7,344 nucleotides of DNA, from NCBI GenBank assembly GCA_028823435.1, contig JAPKBK010000092.1, forward strand, positions 1 to 7,344, written 5' to 3'. A model generated the notes under the pieces. The model was not told the DNA's origin and did no database searches. It worked only from the letters and a program-made list of their open reading frames with translations. Each line of letters begins with the position of its first letter. The stretch's first letter is position 1. This stretch comes from Flavobacteriales bacterium. Lineage in GTDB: Bacteria > Bacteroidota > Bacteroidia > Flavobacteriales_D > Sanyastnellaceae. The position numbers were made by a program, and so were the translations under genes. Below are positions 1-6,020 of this stretch, piece by piece.

Positions 1-1195
1 CTTTATGTGTGTCACTAATCGCTTTCTCGTGATGTCTTACAATACTGAATCCTCGCGCAAGCGTTCTGCTAGGCTTCAATAATTCCATTGTTGAAGCCAA
101 GCCAAGTAATGTTTCATTCTTCCGCTCTAGAATCCGAAGTAACTCTCGGTTGAGATCTTGTCGTAATGTGTCGAATAATCTTTTTCTTGATGTCAAAATT
201 CTGATGGGCAAATCTCGAAGAATGATTCTTGCACCACTTAGGATTGTTGCTTCTCGATGTATGACTGTTTTACTTCGACTCCCGACCCTTGTTGCAATGT
301 CCACTAGAGTTGAAGAAAATGAATTTGTCCTATCCACGATAAAGTCCCCTACATCTGTAGGCGTTTTAAAGTCTCTGTTCGCCACCAAATCAGCCAGGCT
401 GAAGTCGGACTCATGTCCGATACCGGTAAGAACAGGGACTTGAAGTGAACTGATGTCAATGGCAAGAGTGTAGTTGTTAAAACAATCAAGATCCATTGGG
501 GATCCTCCGCCTCTCAAAATAACAATCACGTCTGGTTTGTCCTTGTCCGCCTCAAGAATCGCTTTTGACAGTTGATTTGGTGCATCCACTCCCTGTACAG
601 AAGTGGCGTATACATTTATATCATATTTGAATAAAAAGTCGTTGTCGATGACATGTTTCACAAAATCTCTAAATCCTGCTGTTCCTGGAGACCCGACGAG
701 CGCGATTTTCTGAATAACTAATGGGAGAGGGAGCGAAGCATTGAGCAGGTGTATTCCTTCTTTTTTAATTTTTAAAATGGCCTCGGCCTTTCGGCGTTCC
801 AATTCGCCAAGCATAAAGGACAAATCAATGGCATCAATCAACAAGCTAAGTCCATGTACCTCATGAAAGGATACACTGCATTTGAAAACGATCTCACTTC
901 CAACCTGTAAAACAGATTCAGATGAGCCCCCCAATTCTTTTTTTATCTTTTCAAAAGTACTGCGCCAAATATTTCCTTTTATAGCAGCCTGCTGTACGCC
1001 ATTTACTTCTTCAACAAGATCAAGATATGCATGTCCTGTTCTACTGACAGTGATCTTTGCAATCTCAGCGCGCACCCAAAAGCTGGCATTTCCCGTCTTA
1101 CTCTCGAGCGTGTTCTTTATACTCTTATTCAGTTGGTATAAAGAAAATACTTTCTTCTCAGCAGTTTTGTCTATGATGGGATGACTACTTTCCAT
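1..1195 (-). CDS. xseA: Exodeoxyribonuclease VII large subunit, 3' end cut by the window edge
   Basis: This is the large, catalytic subunit of exonuclease VII, which with XseB degrades single-stranded DNA from both ends in repair and recombination. The minus-strand frame is open from the ATG at 1195 to the left edge, giving 398 residues. Residues 16-125 fit the N-terminal OB-fold that binds single-stranded DNA (VFSLYQLNKSI, then FWVRAEI). The nuclease core follows, with GSPGTAGFRDF (168-178), RGGGSPMDLDCFN (228-240) and GIGHESDFSLAD (259-269). By recalled alignment, D177, R228, H261 and D264 match residues reported as important in E. coli XseA (D155, R205, H238, D241). A long helical region follows, then the family's C-terminal LARGFSIVR block, so only some 30-40 residues are missing. 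No other ATG lies before the OB-fold, so the 1195 start is firm and overlaps the upstream gene by 25 bases. XseB is not in the window; in Bacteroidota it often follows xseA, so it may lie just past the left edge. Confidence 0.96.
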   Translation of the reverse strand, partial: MESSHPIIDKTAEKKVFSLYQLNKSIKNTLESKTGNASFWVRAEIAKITVSRTGHAYLDLVEEVNGVQQAAIKGNIWRSTFEKIKKELGGSSESVLQVGSEIVFKCSVSFHEVHGLSLLIDAIDLSFMLGELERRKAEAILKIKKEGIHLLNASLPLPLVIQKIALVGSPGTAGFRDFVKHVIDNDFLFKYDINVYATSVQGVDAPNQLSKAILEADKDKPDVIVILRGGGSPMDLDCFNNYTLAIDISSLQVPVLTGIGHESDFSLADLVANRDFKTPTDVGDFIVDRTNSFSSTLVDIATRVGSRSKTVIHREATILSGARIILRDLPIRILTSRKRLFDTLRQDLNRELLRILERKNETLLGLASTMELLKPSRTLARGFSIVRHHEKAISDTHK

Positions 1196-1986
1196 GTTTG
1201 AGGCGCGAATTTATAATTGCTCTGATTGTGTGGTGTGAAATGAATGATCTGTAGGCCACGACTTATTTGACTTGTCTCGACATTAATTGTCTCATTTGAA
1301 AAGACCGCTCTGGTAAAGTTTTGACGTCCACTGATGTCAAAAATTGCAATCGTCCCATCAACTTTCGGGTTTAATATAACGCCGTTTGATGTTGCGACTG
1401 GTTGTTCCATGATGGCATTTTCTTCAATACCAATACTGCTGCTTTCATAAAGTGCTAGCGCTGTTTCATCGTGACCATCTCCCCAGTTTTGATTTTGGAG
1501 GTTTGCGGCGAGGCCAGACATAAAGAACCCCACATCTCCACTTCCTACATCAGGGGCATTCCACGTCGCTGTAAATATACCTGTCGTATTTGGTGTGCTA
1601 TGTTCTACGATATGTCGGTCACCGACTGCTTCTATCTGAACGGCATCACCAGGGTTAGAAAATTCTCCGGCGTTTGAACCATCAGTCAGGATTGAGGTGG
1701 CTTGAAAACCAAATCCAGCCGCGCCATTTCCTGAGACGACAAAGTTCACCTCATAATTCTCGCCTGGTATATACGCTGTTATTTCTTCTCCGTTCGTGTT
1801 GAAAACAGAGATCGAGGTAGATGCGGTTATTGAACCTGGAGAATGACATAGCACGCAAGACTCAGAAGAACCAGGAGCCCCTGTACGGTCTTGGTTTTGC
1901 GCTTCTGCGACCCCGTTAGAACTTGACATCAGTCCGATTGAGAGAAGTGTGAGACAAAAAAATGAAATGATCAAATTATTTTTCAT
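1171..1986 (-). CDS. Secreted Reeler-like (choice-of-anchor V type) protein with a CxxCH motif and a T9SS-like tail
   Basis: A 271-residue exported protein of unknown function. Residues 1-29 form a signal peptide: a short MKNN n-region, a hydrophobic stretch to about 20 and a likely cut near AEA. Next comes TGAPGSSESCVLCHSPG (35-51), the small cysteine/histidine motif typical of bacterial Reeler-like (choice-of-anchor V) proteins; CVLCH (44-48) formally matches a c-type haem site. The beta-sandwich covers about 55-185, with YIPGENYEV, GFGFQ, RHIVEHSTPNTTG, FTATWNAPD and a closing DGHDETALALYE. Residues 190-271 resemble a T9SS type A sorting domain (GTIAIFDISGRQNF, then SRGLQIIHF and TWKVVIPS), but they lack the usual PNP opening, so the tail is divergent. 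A surface or secreted location is inferred. The gene is first in a minus-strand pair with xseA, which it overlaps. I see no convincing promoter in front of it. Confidence 0.85.
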   Translation of the reverse strand: MKNNLIISFFCLTLLSIGLMSSSNGVAEAQNQDRTGAPGSSESCVLCHSPGSITASTSISVFNTNGEEITAYIPGENYEVNFVVSGNGAAGFGFQATSILTDGSNAGEFSNPGDAVQIEAVGDRHIVEHSTPNTTGIFTATWNAPDVGSGDVGFFMSGLAANLQNQNWGDGHDETALALYESSSIGIEENAIMEQPVATSNGVILNPKVDGTIAIFDISGRQNFTRAVFSNETINVETSQISRGLQIIHFTPHNQSNYKFAPQTWKVVIPS

Positions 1987-2035
1987 TTCACGAAATTACG
2001 ATATTTAGTAAATAAAGCAACCTAAACAGAAGTGG

Positions 2036-2066
2036 TTCGTTATACATTAACGTGTGACTATCTTTG
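2036..2066 (+). promoter_or_regulatory. Bacteroidota-type promoter for the SpoIIE phosphatase gene
   Basis: TATCTTTG at 2059-2066 matches the Bacteroidota -7 consensus TAnnTTTG exactly. A TTCG at 2036-2039, spaced 19 bases away, could be a partial -33 element (consensus TTG/TTTG). Transcription would start near 2072, leaving a leader of about 20 bases before the ATG at 2092. The -7 match is seen directly; promoter activity and start site are inferred. Confidence 0.6.
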
Positions 2067-2091
2067 CTTTTGTATATCTCAGGTTAATTAA

Positions 2092-2886
2092 ATGCTTCCA
2101 CATAAAGAGTTTCATCATAAAAAAGCTGCTTTACCTTCGAACGAGGATATTCTATATGCGCGTTCAATTCAAGGGATGTTAGCGCCTACAGATGAAGAGT
2201 TAAATGAACTTTTTCCGGATTTAGCTGTTTATGATAAGCCACTTGGGTTTTTGAGTGGAGACTTTCTATTTGCCCGTAAAAAGAAGGATCTTACTTTTTT
2301 GGCTGTGTGTGATTGTACCGGGCACGGTATTAGTGCTGCACTCATGACTGTTCTGGCACGGGAGAAGTTGACGCATGCATTTGACAAATCGATTGGGCCC
2401 GCTCATTTGTTGACCCGTCTCGATGAAAAGTTTAGAAGATCCATTTTAAGGGGCGATAAAGGAAGATTAATGAGAGCAGGTGCCGGAATGGATTTGGCTG
2501 TTGTTGCGTTTAATCATGACAGAAGATCATTGAGGTTTGCCGGAGCCAGGAGGCCCCTTTGGATTGTCAGAGATGGCGCATTGTTAGAATACAAGGGCAC
2601 ACCAAGGTCAATTGGGGGTAATTATTGGAGAGATGATGTCTTTGTTGAAACGACGATACCCGTTAAGCCTGACGATTTGGTTTACATCTTTACAGACGGA
2701 CTGGCCGACCAATTTGGTGGTTTGAAGGATAAGAAACTGATGACAAGCGGGTTGCGTAAACTGATTCTTGAGGCGTCTGAACTTCCGATTAAAGACCAAG
2801 CGTCATTTATCTCTTATCGAATGTACAATTGGCAATCAAATTATGACCCGACAGACGATCAGATGCTGGCGGTTATCAAGATATAA
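2092..2886 (+). CDS. Stand-alone SpoIIE/PP2C-type serine phosphatase
   Basis: A 264-residue cytoplasmic protein that is almost only a SpoIIE-type PPM phosphatase domain (PF07228 family), a metal-dependent Ser/Thr phosphatase. Such enzymes usually dephosphorylate an anti-sigma-factor antagonist or a similar STAS-domain partner. The expected metal-site aspartates are all present: D57 in LSGDF, D74 in CDCTGHG, D134 in GMDLA, D202 in FTDGLADQFGG and D255/D256 in TDDQM, so it should be active. Residues 17-50 (NEDILYARSIQGMLAP) resemble the linker that joins this domain to a sensor in larger Bacteroidota proteins. Here no PAS, GAF, TPR, 7TMR or membrane segment precedes it, so the input signal must come from another protein. 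No STAS or anti-sigma kinase gene lies nearby. It has its own promoter upstream and ends 11 bases inside the convergent small gene. Confidence 0.92.
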   Translation: MLPHKEFHHKKAALPSNEDILYARSIQGMLAPTDEELNELFPDLAVYDKPLGFLSGDFLFARKKKDLTFLAVCDCTGHGISAALMTVLAREKLTHAFDKSIGPAHLLTRLDEKFRRSILRGDKGRLMRAGAGMDLAVVAFNHDRRSLRFAGARRPLWIVRDGALLEYKGTPRSIGGNYWRDDVFVETTIPVKPDDLVYIFTDGLADQFGGLKDKKLMTSGLRKLILEASELPIKDQASFISYRMYNWQSNYDPTDDQMLAVIKI

Positions 2887-3058
2887 TTTTTGCACCTTTT
2901 TCTTTCGCAGCGTCTAGATATTTATACGTTATAAATATTTTCCAGCCCACGAGCCCCTTTTCTAGATGAGATAGTTTTTCTAGATTTTGTTTTAAATAAA
3001 ACTTAGGCAACAGTGTTTTATTTAAAGTGCTGAGTAACGTCAATAAAAAGTAATTCAT
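2876..3058 (-). CDS. Small 60-residue protein of unknown function
   Basis: This frame starts 2 bases after the stop codon of the Tudor-like gene on the same strand, a spacing that suggests translational coupling. The product has a moderately hydrophobic start (MNYFLLTLLSTLNKTLLPKF), a charged middle (LEKLSHLEKG) and an end GWKIFITYKYLDAAKEKGAK. From memory, short flavobacterial proteins share a pattern LNKxLLPK, then KLS, then GW, an aromatic residue, T and LD; some are labelled SsrA-binding protein in databases, probably wrongly. I could not check this. For a real gene: the residue pattern, the tight spacing and the clear ATG. Against: small size, two perfect inverted repeats inside it that could mark a terminator region, and an 11-base overlap with the convergent phosphatase gene. 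No function is proposed. Confidence 0.55.
   Translation of the reverse strand: MNYFLLTLLSTLNKTLLPKFYLKQNLEKLSHLEKGLVGWKIFITYKYLDAAKEKGAKIIS
2918..2938. repeat. AT-rich perfect inverted repeat with a 3-base loop, possible weak terminator
   Basis: ATATTTATA (2918-2926) and its exact reverse complement TATAAATAT (2930-2938) flank CGT. It lies 32 bases after the phosphatase stop. On the plus strand it is followed by TTT before CC. The stem has no G or C pairs, so it would be a weak terminator; a protein-binding palindrome or chance are alternatives. It also lies inside the small gene on the minus strand. Confidence 0.4.
2991..3026. repeat. 12-base perfect inverted repeat with a 12-base loop, possible bidirectional terminator
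   Basis: TTTAAATAAAAC (2991-3002) and its exact reverse complement GTTTTATTTAAA (3015-3026) are separated by 12 bases. One more T-G wobble pair is possible at the base (2990/3027). It lies between the converging phosphatase and Tudor-like genes, where a bidirectional terminator would be expected. The stem is nearly all A-T and no long T run follows on either strand. It also falls in the coding frame of the small gene, over residues TLNKTLLPKFYLK. Confidence 0.45.
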
Positions 3059-3060
3059 GT

Positions 3061-3606
3061 TTATTTTTTTTCTCCAGAAAAACTCTCCTCTTTGTGCTTA
3101 AAGAGAATATTGAAGGTGGTTAATGAGCCATATATTCGGGTAATATACTGTTGAAGTTTGATTTTATCTTGATTGTCTAATTTTTCTTCTGCGTTAACCT
3201 GTTGTTCTAAAACTCTTAGTCTATCTCGCACCATCACTATTTTATGAAAAAATGTTTCAACAGGGATTTCTTTGGTTTGCAATGTTGAATCTTGTGGCGT
3301 TAGCGTCATTGTCCCACCAAGCCATTTGTCACCCAATTGGATAGGTTGAGGTTCAAAATGCGTTGTTAATTCAGTTAATTTATCATCGAATACAACCTCT
3401 ACCGCTTCGATGATGTCACTTAAGTCCGGTTTTGGATGATCTCCCTTTGAAGGTTCAATAATTGTAAAACCATTGTAATCTATCCCAAGTTCCTTCTCTC
3501 CGAGGTCCTTGAAGTAGACCCTGAAGTATTCCCCTTCTTTTCCAAATATGACGCCTTCACCGAAGGTCGGATGTTCAATTTTTGCCCCTATTCCTAACAT
3601 GCTCAT
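3061..3606 (-). CDS. Tudor-like (UvrD C-terminal type) domain protein with a helical C-terminal half
   Basis: A 181-residue soluble protein of unknown function. Residues 5-51 (IGAKIEHPTFGEGVIFGKEG, then FRVYFKDLGEKELGI) match the small SH3/Tudor-like fold found at the C-terminus of UvrD/PcrA helicases and in CarD-type proteins; the HPTFGEG signature is at 12-18. In those families the domain contacts RNA polymerase, so a transcription-linked role is possible but only inferred. A linker and a short segment GDKWLGGTMTLTP (92-104) follow, then a charged helical region about 117-170 (FFHKIVMVRDRLRVLEQQ and LQQYITRIYGSLTTFNILF) that is probably an oligomerisation or partner-binding domain. No signal peptide or membrane segment is seen. 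A second ATG lies at 3600, so translation could start two codons later. The small gene at 2876-3058 follows after 2 bases and probably shares its transcript. Confidence 0.8.
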   Translation of the reverse strand: MSMLGIGAKIEHPTFGEGVIFGKEGEYFRVYFKDLGEKELGIDYNGFTIIEPSKGDHPKPDLSDIIEAVEVVFDDKLTELTTHFEPQPIQLGDKWLGGTMTLTPQDSTLQTKEIPVETFFHKIVMVRDRLRVLEQQVNAEEKLDNQDKIKLQQYITRIYGSLTTFNILFKHKEESFSGEKK

Positions 3607-3739
3607 TGTTTATTTTTAAAATTATTACTTACACTGCCAAGATGTTCTCTTTGATACGTTGTCGTTTCAACAGTCGGACGTGAGCAATTATATCAATTCC
3701 TTCGAATCTTTCTTGTTCTTGTGTAGACCTTTGTTTGAT

Positions 3740-4576
3740 ATGACTATAAATATAAATCGTAAATTTAGGTGGGACAGGGTCGTTTTGATTTTGGTTGTCT
3801 TTGTATGTTGTTCAAGTGGAATGGTGGCGTTAGTAGGCGACAATGATGACGTTTCTTCAAGACCTAAGTCATTGTCACACCCTGAACCACTTCAAAGCGT
3901 CAAAGGATATATTATTCCAAATAAAACATTGGCCATTGTCGCCAATTCAACTAAAGCGAATGATGTGACACCTGACGATGCGGTTTCCTCCGATGACAAA
4001 TCACCTAAGTTGGGTTCTCTGCTCCCATGTAGTTGTTGTAAAAAGACCCTTCATATTTCTAAAAACCCATATACACGCCATCAGGCTGCTGCGAGATCCT
4101 TGCCCAATAGTTTTTTCGTCAAAAATGAAGCTGAATTAAACTACGGGCTCAATCAAAACAAATTGGTCAATGTATATGATGGCAGAGGGTATAGAATCGG
4201 CCGTCTTACACACAGTAAAGCGATGCTTCTTCCTGAAGTACGCACACTGTTAGAGGAAATGGGGAATGACTATGCAGATGCTTTAGAGGGGACTGACTCT
4301 GAAGGGACTGTATTTCGAGTAACCTCCATGACGCGGACACATGATCAGCAAAGAAAGCTAACCAGAAGCAACAGCAACGCCACGCGAGGGAAATCAACGC
4401 ACAGTTATGGTGCTTCATTTGACATCGCGTTTATGGATAGAGCAAATTCAAAAGCGAATTGTAACAGACCGACACGAGAGATTCAAAAACTTCTGCTTCG
4501 ATATCAAAAAGAGGGTAGAATACTCATCATCCCTGAAAGAGGATGTATGCACATCACTTTATTAAGGGTGAACTAA
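3740..4576 (+). CDS. Exported DUF5715 family protein with an M15-peptidase-like zinc site
   Basis: A 278-residue protein exported or anchored by an N-terminal hydrophobic segment (VVLILVVFVCCSSGMVALV after a basic RKFRWDR stretch). A low-complexity polar region follows, then a cysteine cluster PCSCCKK at residues 96-102. The conserved C-terminal domain spans about 130-275 and fits DUF5715. Its THSYGASFDIAF (220-231) and CMHIT (269-273) supply H221, D228 and H271, the spacing seen for zinc ligands in M15 D-Ala-D-Ala peptidases (SxHxxGxAxD and a later WH). A role in trimming peptidoglycan in the periplasm is therefore plausible but unproven; the family is formally uncharacterised. The frame is open back to a TTG at 3659. 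I prefer the ATG at 3740 because it puts a normal signal sequence at the start, whereas the TTG start would add 27 residues before it. It ends 15 bases inside the convergent hydrolase gene. Confidence 0.82.
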   Translation: MTININRKFRWDRVVLILVVFVCCSSGMVALVGDNDDVSSRPKSLSHPEPLQSVKGYIIPNKTLAIVANSTKANDVTPDDAVSSDDKSPKLGSLLPCSCCKKTLHISKNPYTRHQAAARSLPNSFFVKNEAELNYGLNQNKLVNVYDGRGYRIGRLTHSKAMLLPEVRTLLEEMGNDYADALEGTDSEGTVFRVTSMTRTHDQQRKLTRSNSNATRGKSTHSYGASFDIAFMDRANSKANCNRPTREIQKLLLRYQKEGRILIIPERGCMHITLLRVN

Positions 4577-5977
4577 AACTCTTTTCATTCCCCAATTGTC
4601 CGTCTTTATAAAGTAGATGCCTTCAGCGTTTGAGGTGAAGTCGACTTGTAAACCAGACCCCGAATGGATGGTTCGGCCTGTAATGTCAACCACTTCCCAT
4701 TTCACGCTCGCAGGCAATCCTGCAATTACAGTTGCCCCATTTACGCTTGGATTTGGTGCGATTGTCCATGACTCATGCGTGTCTTCACCCACATGATTTG
4801 TTTCACATTCAACGGAGAAATCTTGCAGCCATAGCATGCCTCCAAATATTGCAGGGCCGGCACAATCTCCGTGGTTTAAAGGACCGCCGTTTGAAGTAGA
4901 TACATTTAAGGCACCATTTTCATTCATCCAGGCTTCGGCAACAAGTGCATTTTGATAAAACACCTGCTCATCTTGTGTACAGTAGTACATTTTAAGTGGT
5001 GTTTGAGGCACCCACTCGTAGACATCATTGTCTTGCGCAGCAATGTTAAAAGGATGGTCGGGGTTACCTGTGATTTCCTCTATCAGGCCTGGCTGCATCA
5101 AGTCGTCTAACAGGAATGGCAGGTAGTCATTAATGTCCTCACCTGATGTCTCTCCATCAAACATGGCAGGTAAACCAGATGCATAGGGTTCCTGAAAAAC
5201 CTCGCTTAAATCTTCATAGAGGTTTCCGTAATAGCTGTTCCATCCGATGATGTTGTACGCCAAATATGCGGGATTAGAATAGTTCGTGTTTTCAAAAGTC
5301 TGTATAAACTGTGTTCCTGAAATGTCATAAGGGCCACTTAATGGTGCTGATGCAGTGAGCGGGTATACATCCTGATAATTGGTCTCAAGTTCTCGAGACA
5401 ATGCCATTGAGGCATGTCCTCCCTGAGAATATCCTGTAGAAAAGAATTCTCCATTGAAGCTATATCCCAATTCCTCGCCCAGGGTCTCCGCAGCTTGAAT
5501 AAGGTAGATGCCTGCTTCAGCTTCACTGTGTGCATGAACATAAGGGTGCATCAATTCAGAAGTGCCTAGTCCAACATAATCCGGCATAAGCACGATAAAT
5601 CCAGGACTCGACATTAAAAATCCAAATTGTCCCTCACCCGAGAGGAATGATGGTGCATCTGTACGCTTGAAGATTGTACCATGCATGTATGTTAGCACGG
5701 GCAAAGAACATGCCTCGTCTATTCCTTGTGGCACAAATAATGCACCGCTTACTGAAATGGTACTGTCCAAATATGGCATGTCATACGTCACGCGATAGGC
5801 ATCAACGCCATATTCGGCAGTGTATGCATTTGATGGGATTCCGAAATATCCTGCGATGTCCGATATCTCAGCGGAGCTGTATGAAGCTAATTCCTCTGTT
5901 GTTTGCGCAAATGTGCTCAAAGAAAGTCCGGCAAAGAAGATTACAGAAGCCAGAGAGAATGTTTTTAAATACGTCAT
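4562..5977 (-). CDS. Secreted alpha/beta hydrolase (esterase/lipase-like) with a T9SS type A sorting domain
   Basis: A 471-residue exported hydrolase. Residues 1-25 are a clear signal peptide (MTYLKTFSLASVIFFAG, with FAQ at the likely cut). The catalytic domain, about 50-390, resembles secreted esterase/lipase proteins. YMHG (97-100) probably forms the oxyanion hole. PDYVGLGTSE (132-141) fits the family's DYxGxG block. GYSQGG holds nucleophile S184, D335 in CTQDEQVF is the likely acid, and H369 in LNHGDC the likely base. C333 and C372 sit next to the acid and base and could form a disulfide. Residues 404-471 (IAPNPSVNG, then WEVVDITGRTI, then AEGIYFIKTD and a basic end KRVLVHP) are a canonical T9SS type A tail, which directs export across the outer membrane. 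The substrate cannot be read from sequence; an ester or lipid is likely. It follows lpd by 39 bases on the same strand and overlaps the convergent DUF5715 gene. Confidence 0.9.
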   Translation of the reverse strand: MTYLKTFSLASVIFFAGLSLSTFAQTTEELASYSSAEISDIAGYFGIPSNAYTAEYGVDAYRVTYDMPYLDSTISVSGALFVPQGIDEACSLPVLTYMHGTIFKRTDAPSFLSGEGQFGFLMSSPGFIVLMPDYVGLGTSELMHPYVHAHSEAEAGIYLIQAAETLGEELGYSFNGEFFSTGYSQGGHASMALSRELETNYQDVYPLTASAPLSGPYDISGTQFIQTFENTNYSNPAYLAYNIIGWNSYYGNLYEDLSEVFQEPYASGLPAMFDGETSGEDINDYLPFLLDDLMQPGLIEEITGNPDHPFNIAAQDNDVYEWVPQTPLKMYYCTQDEQVFYQNALVAEAWMNENGALNVSTSNGGPLNHGDCAGPAIFGGMLWLQDFSVECETNHVGEDTHESWTIAPNPSVNGATVIAGLPASVKWEVVDITGRTIHSGSGLQVDFTSNAEGIYFIKTDNWGMKRVLVHP

Positions 5978-6001
5978 GGTTATTGGATTTAGACATAAAA
6001 C

Positions 6002-6020
6002 ATAAAACGTGCGGTTTTAT
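6002..6020 (-). terminator. Weak hairpin at the end of lpd
   Basis: On the minus strand, ATAAAAC and GTTTTAT form a perfect 7-base stem around a 5-base loop. The stem includes the lpd stop codon and is followed by a second TTTTATG copy. Only one G-C pair is present and no clean T run follows. It could attenuate read-through from lpd into the hydrolase gene, but it could also be chance in AT-rich sequence. Confidence 0.25.

Noticed and set aside
882..1184. Plus-strand open frame of 100 codons opposite xseA
   Set aside because: The opposite strand encodes the XseA OB-fold and the start of its core; this frame is a shadow, as is the one at 150-443.
1991..2017. Possible minus-strand promoter (TTG, 19 bases, TAATTTCG) for the Reeler-like gene
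   Set aside because: It has one mismatch to the -7 consensus and lies only 4 bases before the ATG, so transcription would start within the start codon. A leaderless transcript cannot be excluded but nothing supports it.
3659..3739. N-terminal extension of the DUF5715 protein from a TTG start
   Set aside because: It would put 27 extra residues before a normal signal sequence, uses a rare start codon and has no visible ribosome binding site. The ATG at 3740 fits an exported protein better.
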